Assembly (NCBI RefSeq): GCF_017312725.1
Contig: NZ_BOPO01000064.1
Location: forward strand, 1 to 64,000
Source: Actinocatenispora comari
Lineage (GTDB): Bacteria > Actinomycetota > Actinomycetes > Mycobacteriales > Micromonosporaceae
Direction of reading: 5' to 3'
DNA length: 64,000 bases
Shown: in pieces, positions 41,301 to 49,759 of the stretch
How the letters are laid out: each line of letters begins with the position of its first letter
Numbering within the stretch: position 1 is the stretch's first letter
Made by a program: the position numbers and the translations under genes
Notes under the pieces: model-generated
The model's input: the letters and a program-made list of their open reading frames with translations, nothing else
The model's database searches: none
Told to the model about the DNA's origin: nothing

Positions 41301-42497
41301 GGCAGCTGGAGCCAGGCAGCCAGCGCCGCCGACGCGCGTGAGGGCAACCCCGCGCACGGGTTCATCAACGGCAAGTTCTACGTGGTCGGTGGCTGGGGTG
41401 CCGACGGCAACCCGGACACCAAGCTGGAGATCTACGACCCCGCGGACGACAGCTGGTCCACCGGTACCTCCGCCCCGTCGATCTACGCCGGTGCGGGCAG
41501 TGCGGTACTGGACGGCAAGCTGTACTCGATCGGCGGCTGCACCAGCTCCTGCGGCCAGAGCGCCGTGACGGTGTACGACGCGTCGAGCGACTCGTGGTCG
41601 ACCGCGGCGGACTACCCGGAGTCCACCTCGTGGCTCTCCTGTGGTGCGCTGTCCGGCAAGATCTACTGCGCCGGTGGCTCGGGTGCCTCGTCGAGCAAGC
41701 ACACCTTCGCCTACGACCCGGGTTCGAACTCGTGGACCCAGGTCGCGGACCTGCCGATCGACCTGTGGGGTTCGGCGCACACGGCGGCCAACGGGCTGCT
41801 GCTGGTCTCGGGCGGCGTCACCGGCAACGGTGCGGCCATCACGAACCAGGGCTACGCGTACAACCCGCAGGACGACACGTGGAGCCCGCTGCCCAACGCG
41901 AACGCCTCGCTGTACCGCTCCGGCAGCGCGATCGGGTTCTACGCCATCGGCGGTAACCCCGGTGGTGCCTTCGTGCCGCCGGTGGCCACCTCCGAGGTGC
42001 TCGGCGGTTACGACCAGGGTGGGAACTCGGACGTCACCTGGATGTCCCTGAACACCAAGGAAATCACCCTGGCACCGGGCCAGAGCAAGAAGATCAAGGT
42101 GAGCCTGGACGCCTCGGTTCCGGAGATCACCCAGCCCGGCGACTACACCGCGGGCATCGCCCTGAGCACCAACACGCCGTACCAGGTGTCGCCGGTGCAG
42201 GTCACGATGCACGTACAGCCGCCGACGACCTGGGGCAAGATCACCGGCACCGTGTCCGGCGACGACGGGAAGGGCAACGTCGCCCCGATCGCCGGAGCCA
42301 CCGTCCAGATCGACAGCTGGACCGCCAGCTACACGTTGAAGACCGACAAGAACGGCAACTTCGCGCTGTGGCTGGACTACCGGAACAACCCGCTGACCGT
42401 CATCTACGCCAAGGACGGCTACGCGCCGCAGGTGAAGAGCGTGACGATCAAGCAGGGGAAGACGGTAACGGTCTCGGTCACGCTGAAGAAGAGCTGA
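38361..42497 (+). CDS. Secreted S53 sedolisin-like protease with CarboxypepD-reg and Kelch repeats
   Basis: The ATG at 38361 follows GGGAGGA and opens 1,378 residues. A signal peptide ends near AAPS (about 39). The S53 catalytic domain (about 85–415) has the Glu163/Asp167 pair in GEIALDLD, the oxyanion Asp249 in SSGDSD and the nucleophile Ser347 in GGTSAASP; the closing GTGYDGPTGLGTPNG is typical. The long activation prodomain of most sedolisins is missing. Then come two CarboxypepD-reg-like beta domains (about 425–600), a MAM-like jelly roll (600–770), a third such domain, about six Kelch repeats forming a propeller (960–1240), and a last beta domain. It probably degrades extracellular protein and binds a surface. 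Confidence 0.88.
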   Translation: MHSRRRLHRRVRAGMYGLAVASAVALGGLGTQTPVLAAPSGDTTTARPNVEQVCGPAKAGEFTCFSLRRTDVAGAKGIQPNDTPSGYGPTDLRSAYNLPDNGGAGQTVAIVDAYDNPNAESDLAVYRQQYGLPPCTTDNGCFQKVDQRGGTDYPSPDSGWAGEIALDLDMVSAIAPNAHILLVEGDTANFDDLGTSVNTAVSMGAKYVSNSYGTGYTSQPGSGESADELTYEEEYYNHPGVAITVSSGDSDYGVAFPAASQYVTSVGGTSLVRDNSDRGWSESVWHNSYGGPGSGCSMYEPKPAFQHDTGCDMRAVSDVSAVSDPETGVAVYNSYQASGWAQYGGTSAASPIIAGVYATAGTPVAGSYPNAYPYTNAGALNDVTQGANGSCDPAYLCTAGTGYDGPTGLGTPNGLAAFRSGPHGVVSGSVTDAGSGSAISGATIKVGDNQATSGDDGSYTLTLPPGDYTATASAYGYQNKTASITVEDGGTVTADFALSTVQKHTVTGTVTDGSGHGWPLYSKVTVDGVPGGPVYTNPYNGKFSIDLPADADYTLHVSSELPGYTGVDSAVHVGDTDVHQNLQLLADATTCAAPGYTKRYNGTNQSFDGTTTPDGWTVTDATGDGGWSFTDAGNRGNKTGGDGGFAIIDSDHLGSSKTEDTTLSSPVTDLSDVDSPAVGFDTYYDGYSSQVADVDVSVDGGANWSNVWHHTTGVTSGHQEVQVPEAANQSAVQVRFHFTGHYGWYWELDNVFVGDAYCAPVHGGLVAGQVTDANTGNGIKSASVSSDDKPAESASTIDAVDGGFYWMFSSLTGAHPFTASKGAYQSVSKSVSVATDDVTRADFSLTAGQITLDKSSIKKTVGWGESASGNVTVTNTGGQPATVKVSEQPGDFQMQSKSTGAPVHKVKADTSAKRLAGSKGKADNAPAEVPAADDAWTSIANAPTAIQDSAVGVYDGKVYSAFGFNGSADTKDLYVYDPADGSWSQAASAADAREGNPAHGFINGKFYVVGGWGADGNPDTKLEIYDPADDSWSTGTSAPSIYAGAGSAVLDGKLYSIGGCTSSCGQSAVTVYDASSDSWSTAADYPESTSWLSCGALSGKIYCAGGSGASSSKHTFAYDPGSNSWTQVADLPIDLWGSAHTAANGLLLVSGGVTGNGAAITNQGYAYNPQDDTWSPLPNANASLYRSGSAIGFYAIGGNPGGAFVPPVATSEVLGGYDQGGNSDVTWMSLNTKEITLAPGQSKKIKVSLDASVPEITQPGDYTAGIALSTNTPYQVSPVQVTMHVQPPTTWGKITGTVSGDDGKGNVAPIAGATVQIDSWTASYTLKTDKNGNFALWLDYRNNPLTVIYAKDGYAPQVKSVTIKQGKTVTVSVTLKKS

Positions 42498-42521
42498 TCG
42501 ACGGCTGTTGACGCACACGCA

Positions 42522-42557
42522 GTGGGCCGGTCCGCCGGGACCGGAGGGCCGGCCCAC
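42522..42557 (+). terminator. Hairpin after the sedolisin–Kelch gene
   Basis: GTGGGCCGG (42522–42530) pairs with CCGGCCCAC (42549–42557). An inner GGTCC/GGACC stem lies in the loop. It starts 25 bases after the stop codon and lacks a T-tract. Confidence 0.55.
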
Positions 42558-42736
42558 CTGCACCGCGGGTCCGCCCGGCCCCCAGCGCCGGACGGGCCCG
42601 CTTGCTGTTGCCCGGCCCGGCCGGCACCGCATCCACGGCGGCGGGGTCCGACCGACCCGCCCCGGCCGCGCCGTGGGAGGCTGACCAGGAAGGACGCACT
42701 GGCCAGCCGACCGGGACCGGAACAGGAGCAGCAGCG

Positions 42737-43576
42737 GTGAAGCACGTGTACAGCGGGAAGATCCGTGACCTGTACGAAGACGACAATGGCGACATCATCC
42801 TGGTCGCCTCCGACAAGATCTCCGTCTACGACGTCGTGCTGCCCACCGCGATCCCGGACAAGGGCAAGCTGCTGACCCAGCTGTCGCTGTGGTGGTTCGA
42901 CCGGCTCGCCGACCTGGTGCCCAACCACGTGCTCTCCGGCACCGACGTACCGGCGCAGTGGGCCGGCCGCGCGGTGCGGTGCAGGCCGTTGACGATGCTG
43001 CCGGTGGAGTGCATCGCCCGCGGCTACCTCGCCGGGCTCGGCCTCAAGGAGTACCAGAAGCAGGGGTCGGTGTCCGGGGTGCAGCTGCCGGCCGGGCTGG
43101 TCGAGGGGTCGAAGCTGCCCGAGCCGATCTTCACCCCGACCACGAAGGCCACCGAGGGGCACGACGAGTTCATCACCCTCGACGAGGTCACCGCGCAGTT
43201 CGGTACCGAGCTGACCGACCGGCTGCGCGAGCTGACCCTGGAGGTCTACCGGCGTGGCGCCGAGCTCGCCCGGGAGCGCGGCATCATCGTCGCCGACACC
43301 AAGCTGGAGTTCGGTGTCGACGCCGACGGGCAGCTGGTGCTGGCCGACGAGGTGCTCACCTCCGACTCGTCCCGGTTCTGGATGATCGACGAGTGGCAGC
43401 CGGGCCGGCCGCAGCGGGCGATGGACAAGCAGTTCCTGCGCGAGTGGGCGGCCGCGGTGCCGGGCTGGGACAAGACCTATCCCGGCCCGGAGATCCCGGC
43501 CGAGGTCGTCGCCACCACCCGGGCCCGCTACCAGGAGGCGTACGAGCGCATCACGGGCAACACCTGGACCTCCTGA
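42737..43576 (+). CDS. purC: Phosphoribosylaminoimidazole-succinocarboxamide synthase
   Basis: This 279-residue enzyme joins CAIR and aspartate with ATP to give SAICAR in purine synthesis. It starts at a GTG behind AGGAG. The N-terminal VYSGKIRDLYE is the glycine-rich loop, and SDKISVYDVVLPT, VECIARGYLAG, FTPTTKA, DTKLEFG and ADEVLTSDSSRFW follow in the family order. Length fits the short bacterial form. No other purine gene is adjacent. It stands between the secreted protease and the TrmB/LuxR regulator, both of which have different roles. Confidence 0.95.
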   Translation: MKHVYSGKIRDLYEDDNGDIILVASDKISVYDVVLPTAIPDKGKLLTQLSLWWFDRLADLVPNHVLSGTDVPAQWAGRAVRCRPLTMLPVECIARGYLAGLGLKEYQKQGSVSGVQLPAGLVEGSKLPEPIFTPTTKATEGHDEFITLDEVTAQFGTELTDRLRELTLEVYRRGAELARERGIIVADTKLEFGVDADGQLVLADEVLTSDSSRFWMIDEWQPGRPQRAMDKQFLREWAAAVPGWDKTYPGPEIPAEVVATTRARYQEAYERITGNTWTS

Positions 43577-43600
43577 CGCGCCGCCGCCCCCGCGTCGGGA

Positions 43601-44575
43601 TCACAGCCAGTTGCGGTGGGCGGCCCGCCAGATCAGCTGCAGCCGGGTACGCACCCCGGCCAGCTCGATCAGGTCGTGCACCCGCCGCTGCACGGTACGC
43701 ATCGACAGCCCCAGTTGCGCCGCGATCGCCTGGTCGGTCAGCCCGGCCAGCAGCAGCGACAGCAGGTGCAGGTCCTGCGGGGAGGGCGCGTTGTCGTTGG
43801 CCTCCCGTACCGTGTCGCCGGGCGCGGCGAGCAGCGGCGTGGCGTTGCCCCACATCGCCTCGAACAGCGCGACCAGCGCATCCAGCAGCCCGCTGGGGTA
43901 GACCAGCAGCGCCGACGGCTCGGTCGAGTCGGCCGGCAACACCGGCACCACCGCGACCGAGCGGTCCACCATGATCATCTTCAGCGGTGTCTCGCCGATG
44001 ACCCGGGCCTGCTCGCCCATCTCCACCGACTCCGACAGCCGGAACGGGTCGCCCGGCATCGTCAGCACCTCGCGCGGGTAGATGGTGCGGAAGGTGACCC
44101 CGGCGCGCAGCCCCTCCAACTCGGCGACGTTCTCCGACGCCTCCAGCGCGAACGTGGGCGTCTTGACGATCGCGCAGACCTCCTGCTGCGCCTTGCGTTC
44201 CAGCTCCGCGATCCGCGGCCCGATCGCCTCGCCGAACACCACCTCGATCAGGTCGCCGGTGCCGCGCAGCGCGAGCTGGTTGCGGTACTCGGCGGACAGC
44301 CGGTCGACGGCCTCCTCGACCACGGCGAGGTCGCGCTGCCGGCGCCGCAGCTCCGGCCCGAACGCCAGATCCGGCGGTACCGCCCGGAACCGGTGCGGGT
44401 CGTCCGGGGTGCGGGTCACCGCACCGCGCCGCTGCAGCACCGTCAGCGCGGCGGCGACCTCGTCGGTCCCCAGCCCCAACCGCTCGGCGAGCTCGTCCGC
44501 GGTGCTCGTGGGCATCCGCATCAGTACGTGGTACGTACGCCATTCCGGCGGTCGCAGTCCGACGGCCTCCAGCAC
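43601..44575 (-). CDS. TrmB-type plus LuxR-type helix-turn-helix regulator
   Basis: I place the start at the GTG at 44575, preceded by GGGAGG ten bases upstream; the frame is open much further but reads as low-complexity. The 324-residue protein begins with a TrmB-like winged helix (STADELAERLGLGTDEVAAALTVLQRRG, in two parts). A coiled segment (ELRRRQRDLAVVEEAVDRLSAEYRNQ) and a phospholipase-D-like sensor region follow. It ends in a LuxR-type helix-turn-helix (LTDQAIAAQLGLSMRTVQRRV). In other actinobacteria such regulators often lie next to large secreted subtilisin- or Kelch-type proteins, so control of the 38.4-kb gene is plausible although purC intervenes. Confidence 0.83.
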   Translation of the reverse strand: MLEAVGLRPPEWRTYHVLMRMPTSTADELAERLGLGTDEVAAALTVLQRRGAVTRTPDDPHRFRAVPPDLAFGPELRRRQRDLAVVEEAVDRLSAEYRNQLALRGTGDLIEVVFGEAIGPRIAELERKAQQEVCAIVKTPTFALEASENVAELEGLRAGVTFRTIYPREVLTMPGDPFRLSESVEMGEQARVIGETPLKMIMVDRSVAVVPVLPADSTEPSALLVYPSGLLDALVALFEAMWGNATPLLAAPGDTVREANDNAPSPQDLHLLSLLLAGLTDQAIAAQLGLSMRTVQRRVHDLIELAGVRTRLQLIWRAAHRNWL

Positions 44576-45077
44576 GGTATGAGCGCCTCCCCGTGACACA
44601 CGGTGCGCGACCACGCGGATCGCGCCGGTATCGAGATCCCACCACAACTGCCGTTGCCCGCCATTGTGTTGGCATCCCTGTGCCGGCCGCGCGGGAACCG
44701 CGACGCACCTCCCCCCGTCACCTCGCGACCCGGTCGGCGGGTGGCGCCCGCCGCGTGGCCCCCGGCAGCCCGCAGAGGTCCGGGTCGGCACGCGTGCCGA
44801 CCAGCACCTCTTCGTGCGTGGATGGTAAGTGCTGAACCTGTCCCTTACCGAGCCGATTCGGGACCGATCCCACCATCCGCACCGCGGTTGGCGACCTATC
44901 GGTCGAATGTCCGGTTGCCGGGGCGTGACCGTGGTGCCGACGGACGCCTCCGTTGCCGGCCGGTACCCGGGTGAAGATAGGCTCGCGGCCGACCGGATGG
45001 GCTGTTTCCCACCCGGTGCGTGCTTTCTTGCGCACACGGAGCGTGAGGATGACGGGCGGGTGGCGCGGGAGGGACAG
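44576..45077. other. Gene-free divergent region
   Basis: The 502 bases between the TrmB/LuxR-type gene and the zinc-ribbon gene hold only arginine/proline-rich frames without ribosome binding sites. I see no dyad longer than six bases, no RNA gene and no terminator. Promoters for both directions must lie here. Confidence 0.5.
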
Positions 45078-45815
45078 GTGACCGAGCCGGCTGGCGTGTC
45101 GCTGCGCCGACGGTGGACCGGGCGGCACTACGCGCACCTGCTGCTGCCCGTGCCGTACCTGACCGAGCCGGCCGTGGCGGTACTCGACGCCGCGGTCACC
45201 GCCGCCGACGGCTGGCGCCCGTACGACGACGCCGACCCCGTGCTCGCCCGGCGCTGGCATCGTCACCCCGCCGCCGGCACGCTGCGCCTCGCGGTACTCG
45301 GTTGGTACCCGCTGCTGGTCACCGTCGGCGCCGACCCCGCGGGTGGCCGGGCCGGCCGGCGCGCCCTGGCCAGGCTCGCCGAGGCCGCCCTGTCCGTCGA
45401 CGGCCGACCGCTGTCCGACGCCGAACTGCCCGGCCGGTTGCGGGCCGCCGCCGATCGCGGTGCGGCCGCCGCCGACCTGCACGAACGGGCCGCGGCCGAG
45501 CGCGCCGAGCTGACCCGGCGGCGCTGCCCGGCGTGCCCGGCGATCAGCGACCGGCTCGCCACCCACTGCGGCGGCTGCGACCGCCGGTTCACCGGCGCCG
45601 ACGACGAGCGCCGCGACGCCGCCCACCGCGCCGCCAGCGACCGGCTGCACCGCCTCGGCACCGAACTGGACCGCCTCGCCCGGGACCGCCCGATGCGCAC
45701 CAGCACCGACGAACCCACCCCGCCGACCGACGTCGCGGGCGGACCCCCGTCCACCGACCGGCCCACCACCCCGGAACCGGTCGACCAGGCGGACCGACCG
45801 GGGGAGTCGTCGTGA
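45078..45815 (+). CDS. Uncharacterised zinc-ribbon protein
   Basis: A GTG at 45078 follows GGAGGG and opens 245 residues of no family I recognise. Residues 1–110 form an alpha/beta region (HYAHLLLPVPYLTEPAVAVLDAAV, in pieces). A charged helical segment follows, and a zinc ribbon CPAC–x10–CGGC spans residues 150–167. The last 50 residues are Pro/Thr/Asp-rich and probably disordered. There is no membrane segment. The stop overlaps the start of the next gene (GTGA), so both proteins are made together and may interact. Function is unknown. Confidence 0.75.
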   Translation: MTEPAGVSLRRRWTGRHYAHLLLPVPYLTEPAVAVLDAAVTAADGWRPYDDADPVLARRWHRHPAAGTLRLAVLGWYPLLVTVGADPAGGRAGRRALARLAEAALSVDGRPLSDAELPGRLRAAADRGAAAADLHERAAAERAELTRRRCPACPAISDRLATHCGGCDRRFTGADDERRDAAHRAASDRLHRLGTELDRLARDRPMRTSTDEPTPPTDVAGGPPSTDRPTTPEPVDQADRPGESS

Positions 45816-47497
45816 ACCGCACCGAGCGTCGGTCCACGGCGCTGCTCGCTCCCGGTGAGCGGTGGGGCTGGGAGTACCGGCTGGAGCCCGCGCCGGCCCC
45901 GGAACGCGCCGCGCCGGCGACCCCACCGGTACCGGAGCCGGACTGGCTGCCCGCCGCCGCGCAGCGCTACGCCGCCGCCGGTCGCCACACGCTGCGGTAC
46001 CGGTGGCCGACCCTCGCCGCCGCGGCGCTCGCCGTCGCCACGCTCGTGCTCGCCGCCGTGCTGGGCAGCGGGGCCCTGGCGCTGACCGGTACCGGCTGTG
46101 CCGTGCTCGCGCTGGCCGGCGTCGCGGTGCTGGTCCTGCCCCGGCGGCTCGCCGCCCGCCACGCCGACGCGGCACACCAGCGCTGGCTGCGCGGCTGTGC
46201 CCGGTGCATCGAGCCGATCCCGGCGCCCGCACCCGAGGTACCGGCCGGTCGGTGGCGGCCGCTGCGCCCGGCGGGGGCCGACCACGTCGACGTGTACGGC
46301 GGCACCGACCGCGGCTGGGCCGCCCTGCTGTCCACCGTGGCCGGTTCGGTGATCGGCTCCGGCGGCTCGGTCACCATCCTCGACCTGACCGGCAGCAGCG
46401 CCGCGCGCGACCTGATCCGCGCCGCCGGCGCCGCCGGCCACCGCCTCGACCTGCTCACCCTGCCCGACCACCTGCCCGCCGTCGGGCTGCTCGCCGACCT
46501 GGCCCCGGCGCAGGTCGGCACGGTACTGGCGGAGGCGGTACACGCGGTGGACCGCGACTCCGACACCGGTGACCGGTCCGGCGACGCCGCGCTGGTCGGC
46601 CAGGCGGTGACCGCGCTGCGCGGGCCGATCACCTTCCGGCGGGTCGGCGCCGCACTGCGGGCACTCAACGGCGCGGTCGCCGACGGCGACGCGCTGACCG
46701 CGGCCGAACGCGCCAACCTCGCCGCCGCGCTGCGCCAGGTCGGCAACCAGACGGCCGCGAGCCGGCTGCGCCGGCTGGCCGCCGCGGCCGAGCAACTCGC
46801 GCTGCTGGAGGAGCACGACCCGGGCGTGCGGCCGTACCGGGATCCGCACGCCCAGCTGCGGGTCATGCAACTCGCCGGCGACGAGGAGGACCTGTCCACC
46901 GGGCTGCTCGCGCAGATCCTCGCCGGCACCCTGCTGCACCAGGTGCGCCGGCTGGTACCCACCGAGTCCGGCCCGGCCCGGCTGCTGGTCGTCGCGGGCG
47001 CCGACGGGCTGCGTCGCGCGCAGCTGGAACGGCTCGACACGCTCGCCCGCCGCCGCGGAATCCGGTTGCTGCTGCTGTACCGGCGGTTGCGCGCCGACAG
47101 CACGGCACCCACCGGTACCGACGCGACCGTACTGATGCGCCAGCACGGCGCCGCCCAGGCGAGCCAGGCCGCCCGGCTGCTGCCCGCCGGCATCGAACTG
47201 CTCGTCGCCGACCGCACCGCCGGCCGCCGCGCCGCCACGACCGGTACCGTCCGCCGCGGCGGTGTCGAGCCGGAACCGCCCGGCCGGCTGCCGGCACCGC
47301 CGCCGGTGCCGCCGCTGCCGCCGCACCCGTGCCGGCCGGACGTACCGCCCGCGGCGCCCGGCGCCGCCCGGTACGCGCCGACGCCGGAGTTCCTGCGCGA
47401 CCTGCCGGACACCGCGTACCTGCTGCTGGATCCGCGCGACGGCGGCAGCCCCCGCCTCCTCGAAGCCGACCCCTCGGTCCTGGACCAGGCCACCTGA
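45812..47497 (+). CDS. Uncharacterised membrane protein with coupling-protein-like domain
   Basis: The 561-residue protein has two membrane helices at about 67–85 and 88–110 and a large cytoplasmic domain. Segments STVAGSVIGSGGSVTILDLTG (about 174–194, here without the GKT/S of a P-loop) and RLLVVAGADGLRRAQLERLD near 390 are spaced like Walker A/B regions of VirD4/TraD-type coupling ATPases. RRRGIRLLLLYRRL, then a GTDATVLMRQHGAAQAS stretch, also resembles their TraM-recognition part. A catalytically dead relative is my reading, with low certainty. The C-terminus is Pro-rich. It overlaps the zinc-ribbon gene by four bases. Confidence 0.7.
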   Translation: MNRTERRSTALLAPGERWGWEYRLEPAPAPERAAPATPPVPEPDWLPAAAQRYAAAGRHTLRYRWPTLAAAALAVATLVLAAVLGSGALALTGTGCAVLALAGVAVLVLPRRLAARHADAAHQRWLRGCARCIEPIPAPAPEVPAGRWRPLRPAGADHVDVYGGTDRGWAALLSTVAGSVIGSGGSVTILDLTGSSAARDLIRAAGAAGHRLDLLTLPDHLPAVGLLADLAPAQVGTVLAEAVHAVDRDSDTGDRSGDAALVGQAVTALRGPITFRRVGAALRALNGAVADGDALTAAERANLAAALRQVGNQTAASRLRRLAAAAEQLALLEEHDPGVRPYRDPHAQLRVMQLAGDEEDLSTGLLAQILAGTLLHQVRRLVPTESGPARLLVVAGADGLRRAQLERLDTLARRRGIRLLLLYRRLRADSTAPTGTDATVLMRQHGAAQASQAARLLPAGIELLVADRTAGRRAATTGTVRRGGVEPEPPGRLPAPPPVPPLPPHPCRPDVPPAAPGAARYAPTPEFLRDLPDTAYLLLDPRDGGSPRLLEADPSVLDQAT

Positions 47498-47547
47498 CGC
47501 CATGGGCGGATCATGGGGGTGGACGCGTTGCGGTGGTCGACCGCGGC

Positions 47548-47577
47548 GCGATCGGCCGAGACGCGATCGGCCGAGAC
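47548..47577. repeat. Two exact 15-bp tandem copies before trmO
   Basis: GCGATCGGCCGAGAC occurs at 47548–47562 and again at 47563–47577, just upstream of the trmO ribosome binding site. Confidence 0.9.
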
Positions 47578-47590
47578 AGGGAGGACGACC

Positions 47591-48022
47591 GTGCCCATCG
47601 ACGACACCGACCGAGACGACTACCTGATTCGACCCGTGGGACGGGTCGAGTCGCCGCTGACCCGGCGCGACCAGGCGCCCCGGCAGGGCGACGAGGGCGC
47701 GCCCGACGCCTGGCTGGTGTTCGAGCCCGACCTGACCGAGGCGATGCGCGACCTCGCGGTCGGCACCGACGTCCTGGTGCTGACCTGGCTGCACCGGGCC
47801 GACCGCGGCGTGCTCGCCGTGCATCCGCGCGGCGACACCGACCGGCCGGTCACCGGCGTGTTCGCCACCCGCTCACCGGACCGGCCGAACCCGATCGGGC
47901 TGCACCGGGTCACCATCCGCGCGATCGACGGGCTGCGGATCCGGGTCGCCGGCCTGGAGGCGCTCGACGGCACCCCGATCGTCGACCTCAAACCGGTCCT
48001 CGGCCCGGCCGCCGAACGCTGA
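47591..48022 (+). CDS. trmO: tRNA (N6-threonylcarbamoyladenosine37-N6) methyltransferase
   Basis: I choose the GTG at 47591, which follows GGGAGG; an in-frame ATG exists at 47513 but would add a low-complexity leader. The 143-residue protein is the TsaA/YaeB fold. It shows the N-terminal PVGRVESPLTRR, the SAM-binding segment TRSPDRPNPIGLHRVTI and the ending EALDGTPIVDLKPVL. E. coli TrmO methylates t6A37 of threonine tRNAs. It is shorter than the E. coli enzyme, lacking its C-terminal extension, as is common in actinobacteria. Confidence 0.9.
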   Translation: MPIDDTDRDDYLIRPVGRVESPLTRRDQAPRQGDEGAPDAWLVFEPDLTEAMRDLAVGTDVLVLTWLHRADRGVLAVHPRGDTDRPVTGVFATRSPDRPNPIGLHRVTIRAIDGLRIRVAGLEALDGTPIVDLKPVLGPAAER

Positions 48023-48115
48023 CCCGTCCGCCCGCCGTCGCCGCCGACCGGCGCGACGGTGGCGACGCGGGCGCGGCGGTCACCGCGACTGGCGCCGGCC
48101 TGGCAGGCTGAACCG

Positions 48116-48673
48116 ATGACCGACCAGCCGACGATCCGACCCCGCCGCCTCTGGTACGGCATCGCCATCGCGGTGCTGGTGCTCGGCGTCGCCGCCGGGA
48201 TCGGCGCGTTCCTGTTCGCGCTGCGTCCGGCGCTCGGTCACCTGCAGCGGTTCGAGACCGGGCAGACCGTGCGCCTGTCGCTGTCCGCCGGCCAGCAACG
48301 CACCCTGTACGTCTCCGGGGACACCGCCGGCGGCGAGCTGCACTGTACGGCCAACCCGGCCGGGCTCACGCTGGCCGAGACGTCCGGGCTGACCATGAGC
48401 CAGGGCGACGAGTCCTGGTCGGCCGCCTACCAGCTGCGTGCCGACCGGGCCGGTGACTACCGGCTGACCTGCACGAGCCCGGACGGTCGGAAGGACCTGG
48501 CGATCGGCGCGATGCTCAGCGGGCCGCGGCTGGTCGGCGGTATCGTCGCCGCGCTCGCCTGCCCGTGCGGCGGCCTGCTGTTCGCCGGCATCGTCTGCCT
48601 GGTCGTGGCGCTGCGCCGGCACGCCCGCCGCCGGGCCCTGCGGGAGGCCACCCCACCGCCGGGCTTCGGCTGA
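48116..48673 (+). CDS. Membrane protein of unknown function
   Basis: The 185-residue protein has a membrane helix at residues 12–33, an extracytoplasmic beta-rich domain of about 95 residues (SLSAGQQRTLYVSGDTAGGE at its front, two Cys) and a second helix at about 142–165 with CPCGG before it. A short basic tail follows. The layout is seen in many actinobacterial proteins of unknown role. The start at 48116 has only a weak ribosome binding site. It is 93 bases downstream of trmO on the same strand and might be cotranscribed. Confidence 0.75.
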   Translation: MTDQPTIRPRRLWYGIAIAVLVLGVAAGIGAFLFALRPALGHLQRFETGQTVRLSLSAGQQRTLYVSGDTAGGELHCTANPAGLTLAETSGLTMSQGDESWSAAYQLRADRAGDYRLTCTSPDGRKDLAIGAMLSGPRLVGGIVAALACPCGGLLFAGIVCLVVALRRHARRRALREATPPPGFG

Positions 48674-48741
48674 GCGGCCGTGGGGGAGCGCCGAGCACGA
48701 GGTTTCGCACCAGCCTCCGCGCCACCACGGTGCTCGACGGG

Positions 48742-49620
48742 TCAGTGCACGTCGGCGGGACCGAACGCGGTGACCCGGCCGGCGGCGATGCGCCGCGGCT
48801 GCGGCCGGGCGTACCGGCTGAGCAGCAGCACCGCGCACAGCGAGACGCAGAACCCGGCGAGGGCGATCCAGTGCATGCCGGCCCGGATGCCGTCGCCGAG
48901 GAACAGCAGCCCGACCACCGCCGCCGGGATCGCCGACGCGGCGTCCATCGCCGCCACGGCGGCGGTCGCGCTGCCGCGCTGCATGGCCAGTCCGAGCAGC
49001 AGCTGGGCCAGGATCGAGTGCAGGATCAGCAGGTAGAGCAGGGGGCTGGTGGCCAGCCCGCTGAGGCTGGGCGCCGAGGCGAGCGGCCGGGACGCGATCG
49101 CGCCGGCCCCGAACGCCATCCCGGCCAACGAGCCGAGCGCCACCGACCCGACCGAGCCGCGCAGCCGCACCGCGAGCAGCGCGAGCGCGCCGATGGCGCC
49201 GATGGCGGCGAGCAGCACGATCGCCCCGACGGTACCGATGCGGTGGGCCGGGCCGGGTTTCGCGGCGAGCACCTGGGCGGCGATGCCGACCGACAGCAGC
49301 AGGATCAGGCCCAGTTCCAGCGGCACGATGCGCCAGCGCAGCAGGACGACGCCGAGCACCACCATCACCCCGATACCGGCCGCCGAGGACGCCTGGACGA
49401 GGTAGAGCGGCAGGTCACGGCGGGCGAGGAAGGCGAGCAGGAAGCCGACGAACTGCAGCACCACGCCGATCACGTACGTCTTGTGGCCGGCCAGCCGGAC
49501 GAACAGGCCGGGGTGCAGCGTGTCGTGCACCTGCACCCGGTTGGCCGCGACGGACTGCAGCAGGTTGGCCACGCCGTACGCAAGGATCATCGCGAACAGG
49601 CTCAGCCAACCCACAGACAT
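48742..49620 (-). CDS. DMT-superfamily multi-helix transporter
   Basis: From the ATG at 49620 the protein has 292 residues with about nine hydrophobic helices, beginning MSVGWLSLFAMILAYGVANLLQSVAA. The second half (PLLYLLILHSILAQLLLGLAMQRGSATAAVAAMDAASAIPAAVVGLLFLGD, in parts) resembles EamA/NIPA-like helices with the conserved start of the ninth segment. Family members are metabolite or magnesium transporters; no substrate can be named. No clear ribosome binding site is visible and the message could be leaderless. Confidence 0.75.
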   Translation of the reverse strand: MSVGWLSLFAMILAYGVANLLQSVAANRVQVHDTLHPGLFVRLAGHKTYVIGVVLQFVGFLLAFLARRDLPLYLVQASSAAGIGVMVVLGVVLLRWRIVPLELGLILLLSVGIAAQVLAAKPGPAHRIGTVGAIVLLAAIGAIGALALLAVRLRGSVGSVALGSLAGMAFGAGAIASRPLASAPSLSGLATSPLLYLLILHSILAQLLLGLAMQRGSATAAVAAMDAASAIPAAVVGLLFLGDGIRAGMHWIALAGFCVSLCAVLLLSRYARPQPRRIAAGRVTAFGPADVH

Positions 49621-49759
49621 CACGGGGCGAGGATATGCGCTACCCGCCACGGCATCGACACCGGTGATTGTCCGGCCGGGAAACCCGCGACGACCGCCCG
49701 TCGCCGCCTGACCGCCGACGGTCGCCAGGCAAGCTCGTACCGTGTCGAACTGGCTACCG

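Noticed and set aside
38157-42632. A 1,491-codon open frame antisense to the sedolisin–Kelch gene
   Set aside because: Its composition is Val/Arg/Gly/Asp-rich throughout, as expected from the complement of a GC-biased gene, and it shows no domain or ribosome binding site.
44593-44974. Short plus-strand frames between the TrmB/LuxR-type and zinc-ribbon genes
   Set aside because: Arg/Pro/Ser-rich translation without translation signals; considered noise of the GC-rich sequence.
45980-46400. Functional P-loop ATPase in the second gene of the unknown pair
   Set aside because: The Gly-rich segment near residue 181 has no GK[S/T], so ATP hydrolysis cannot be claimed.
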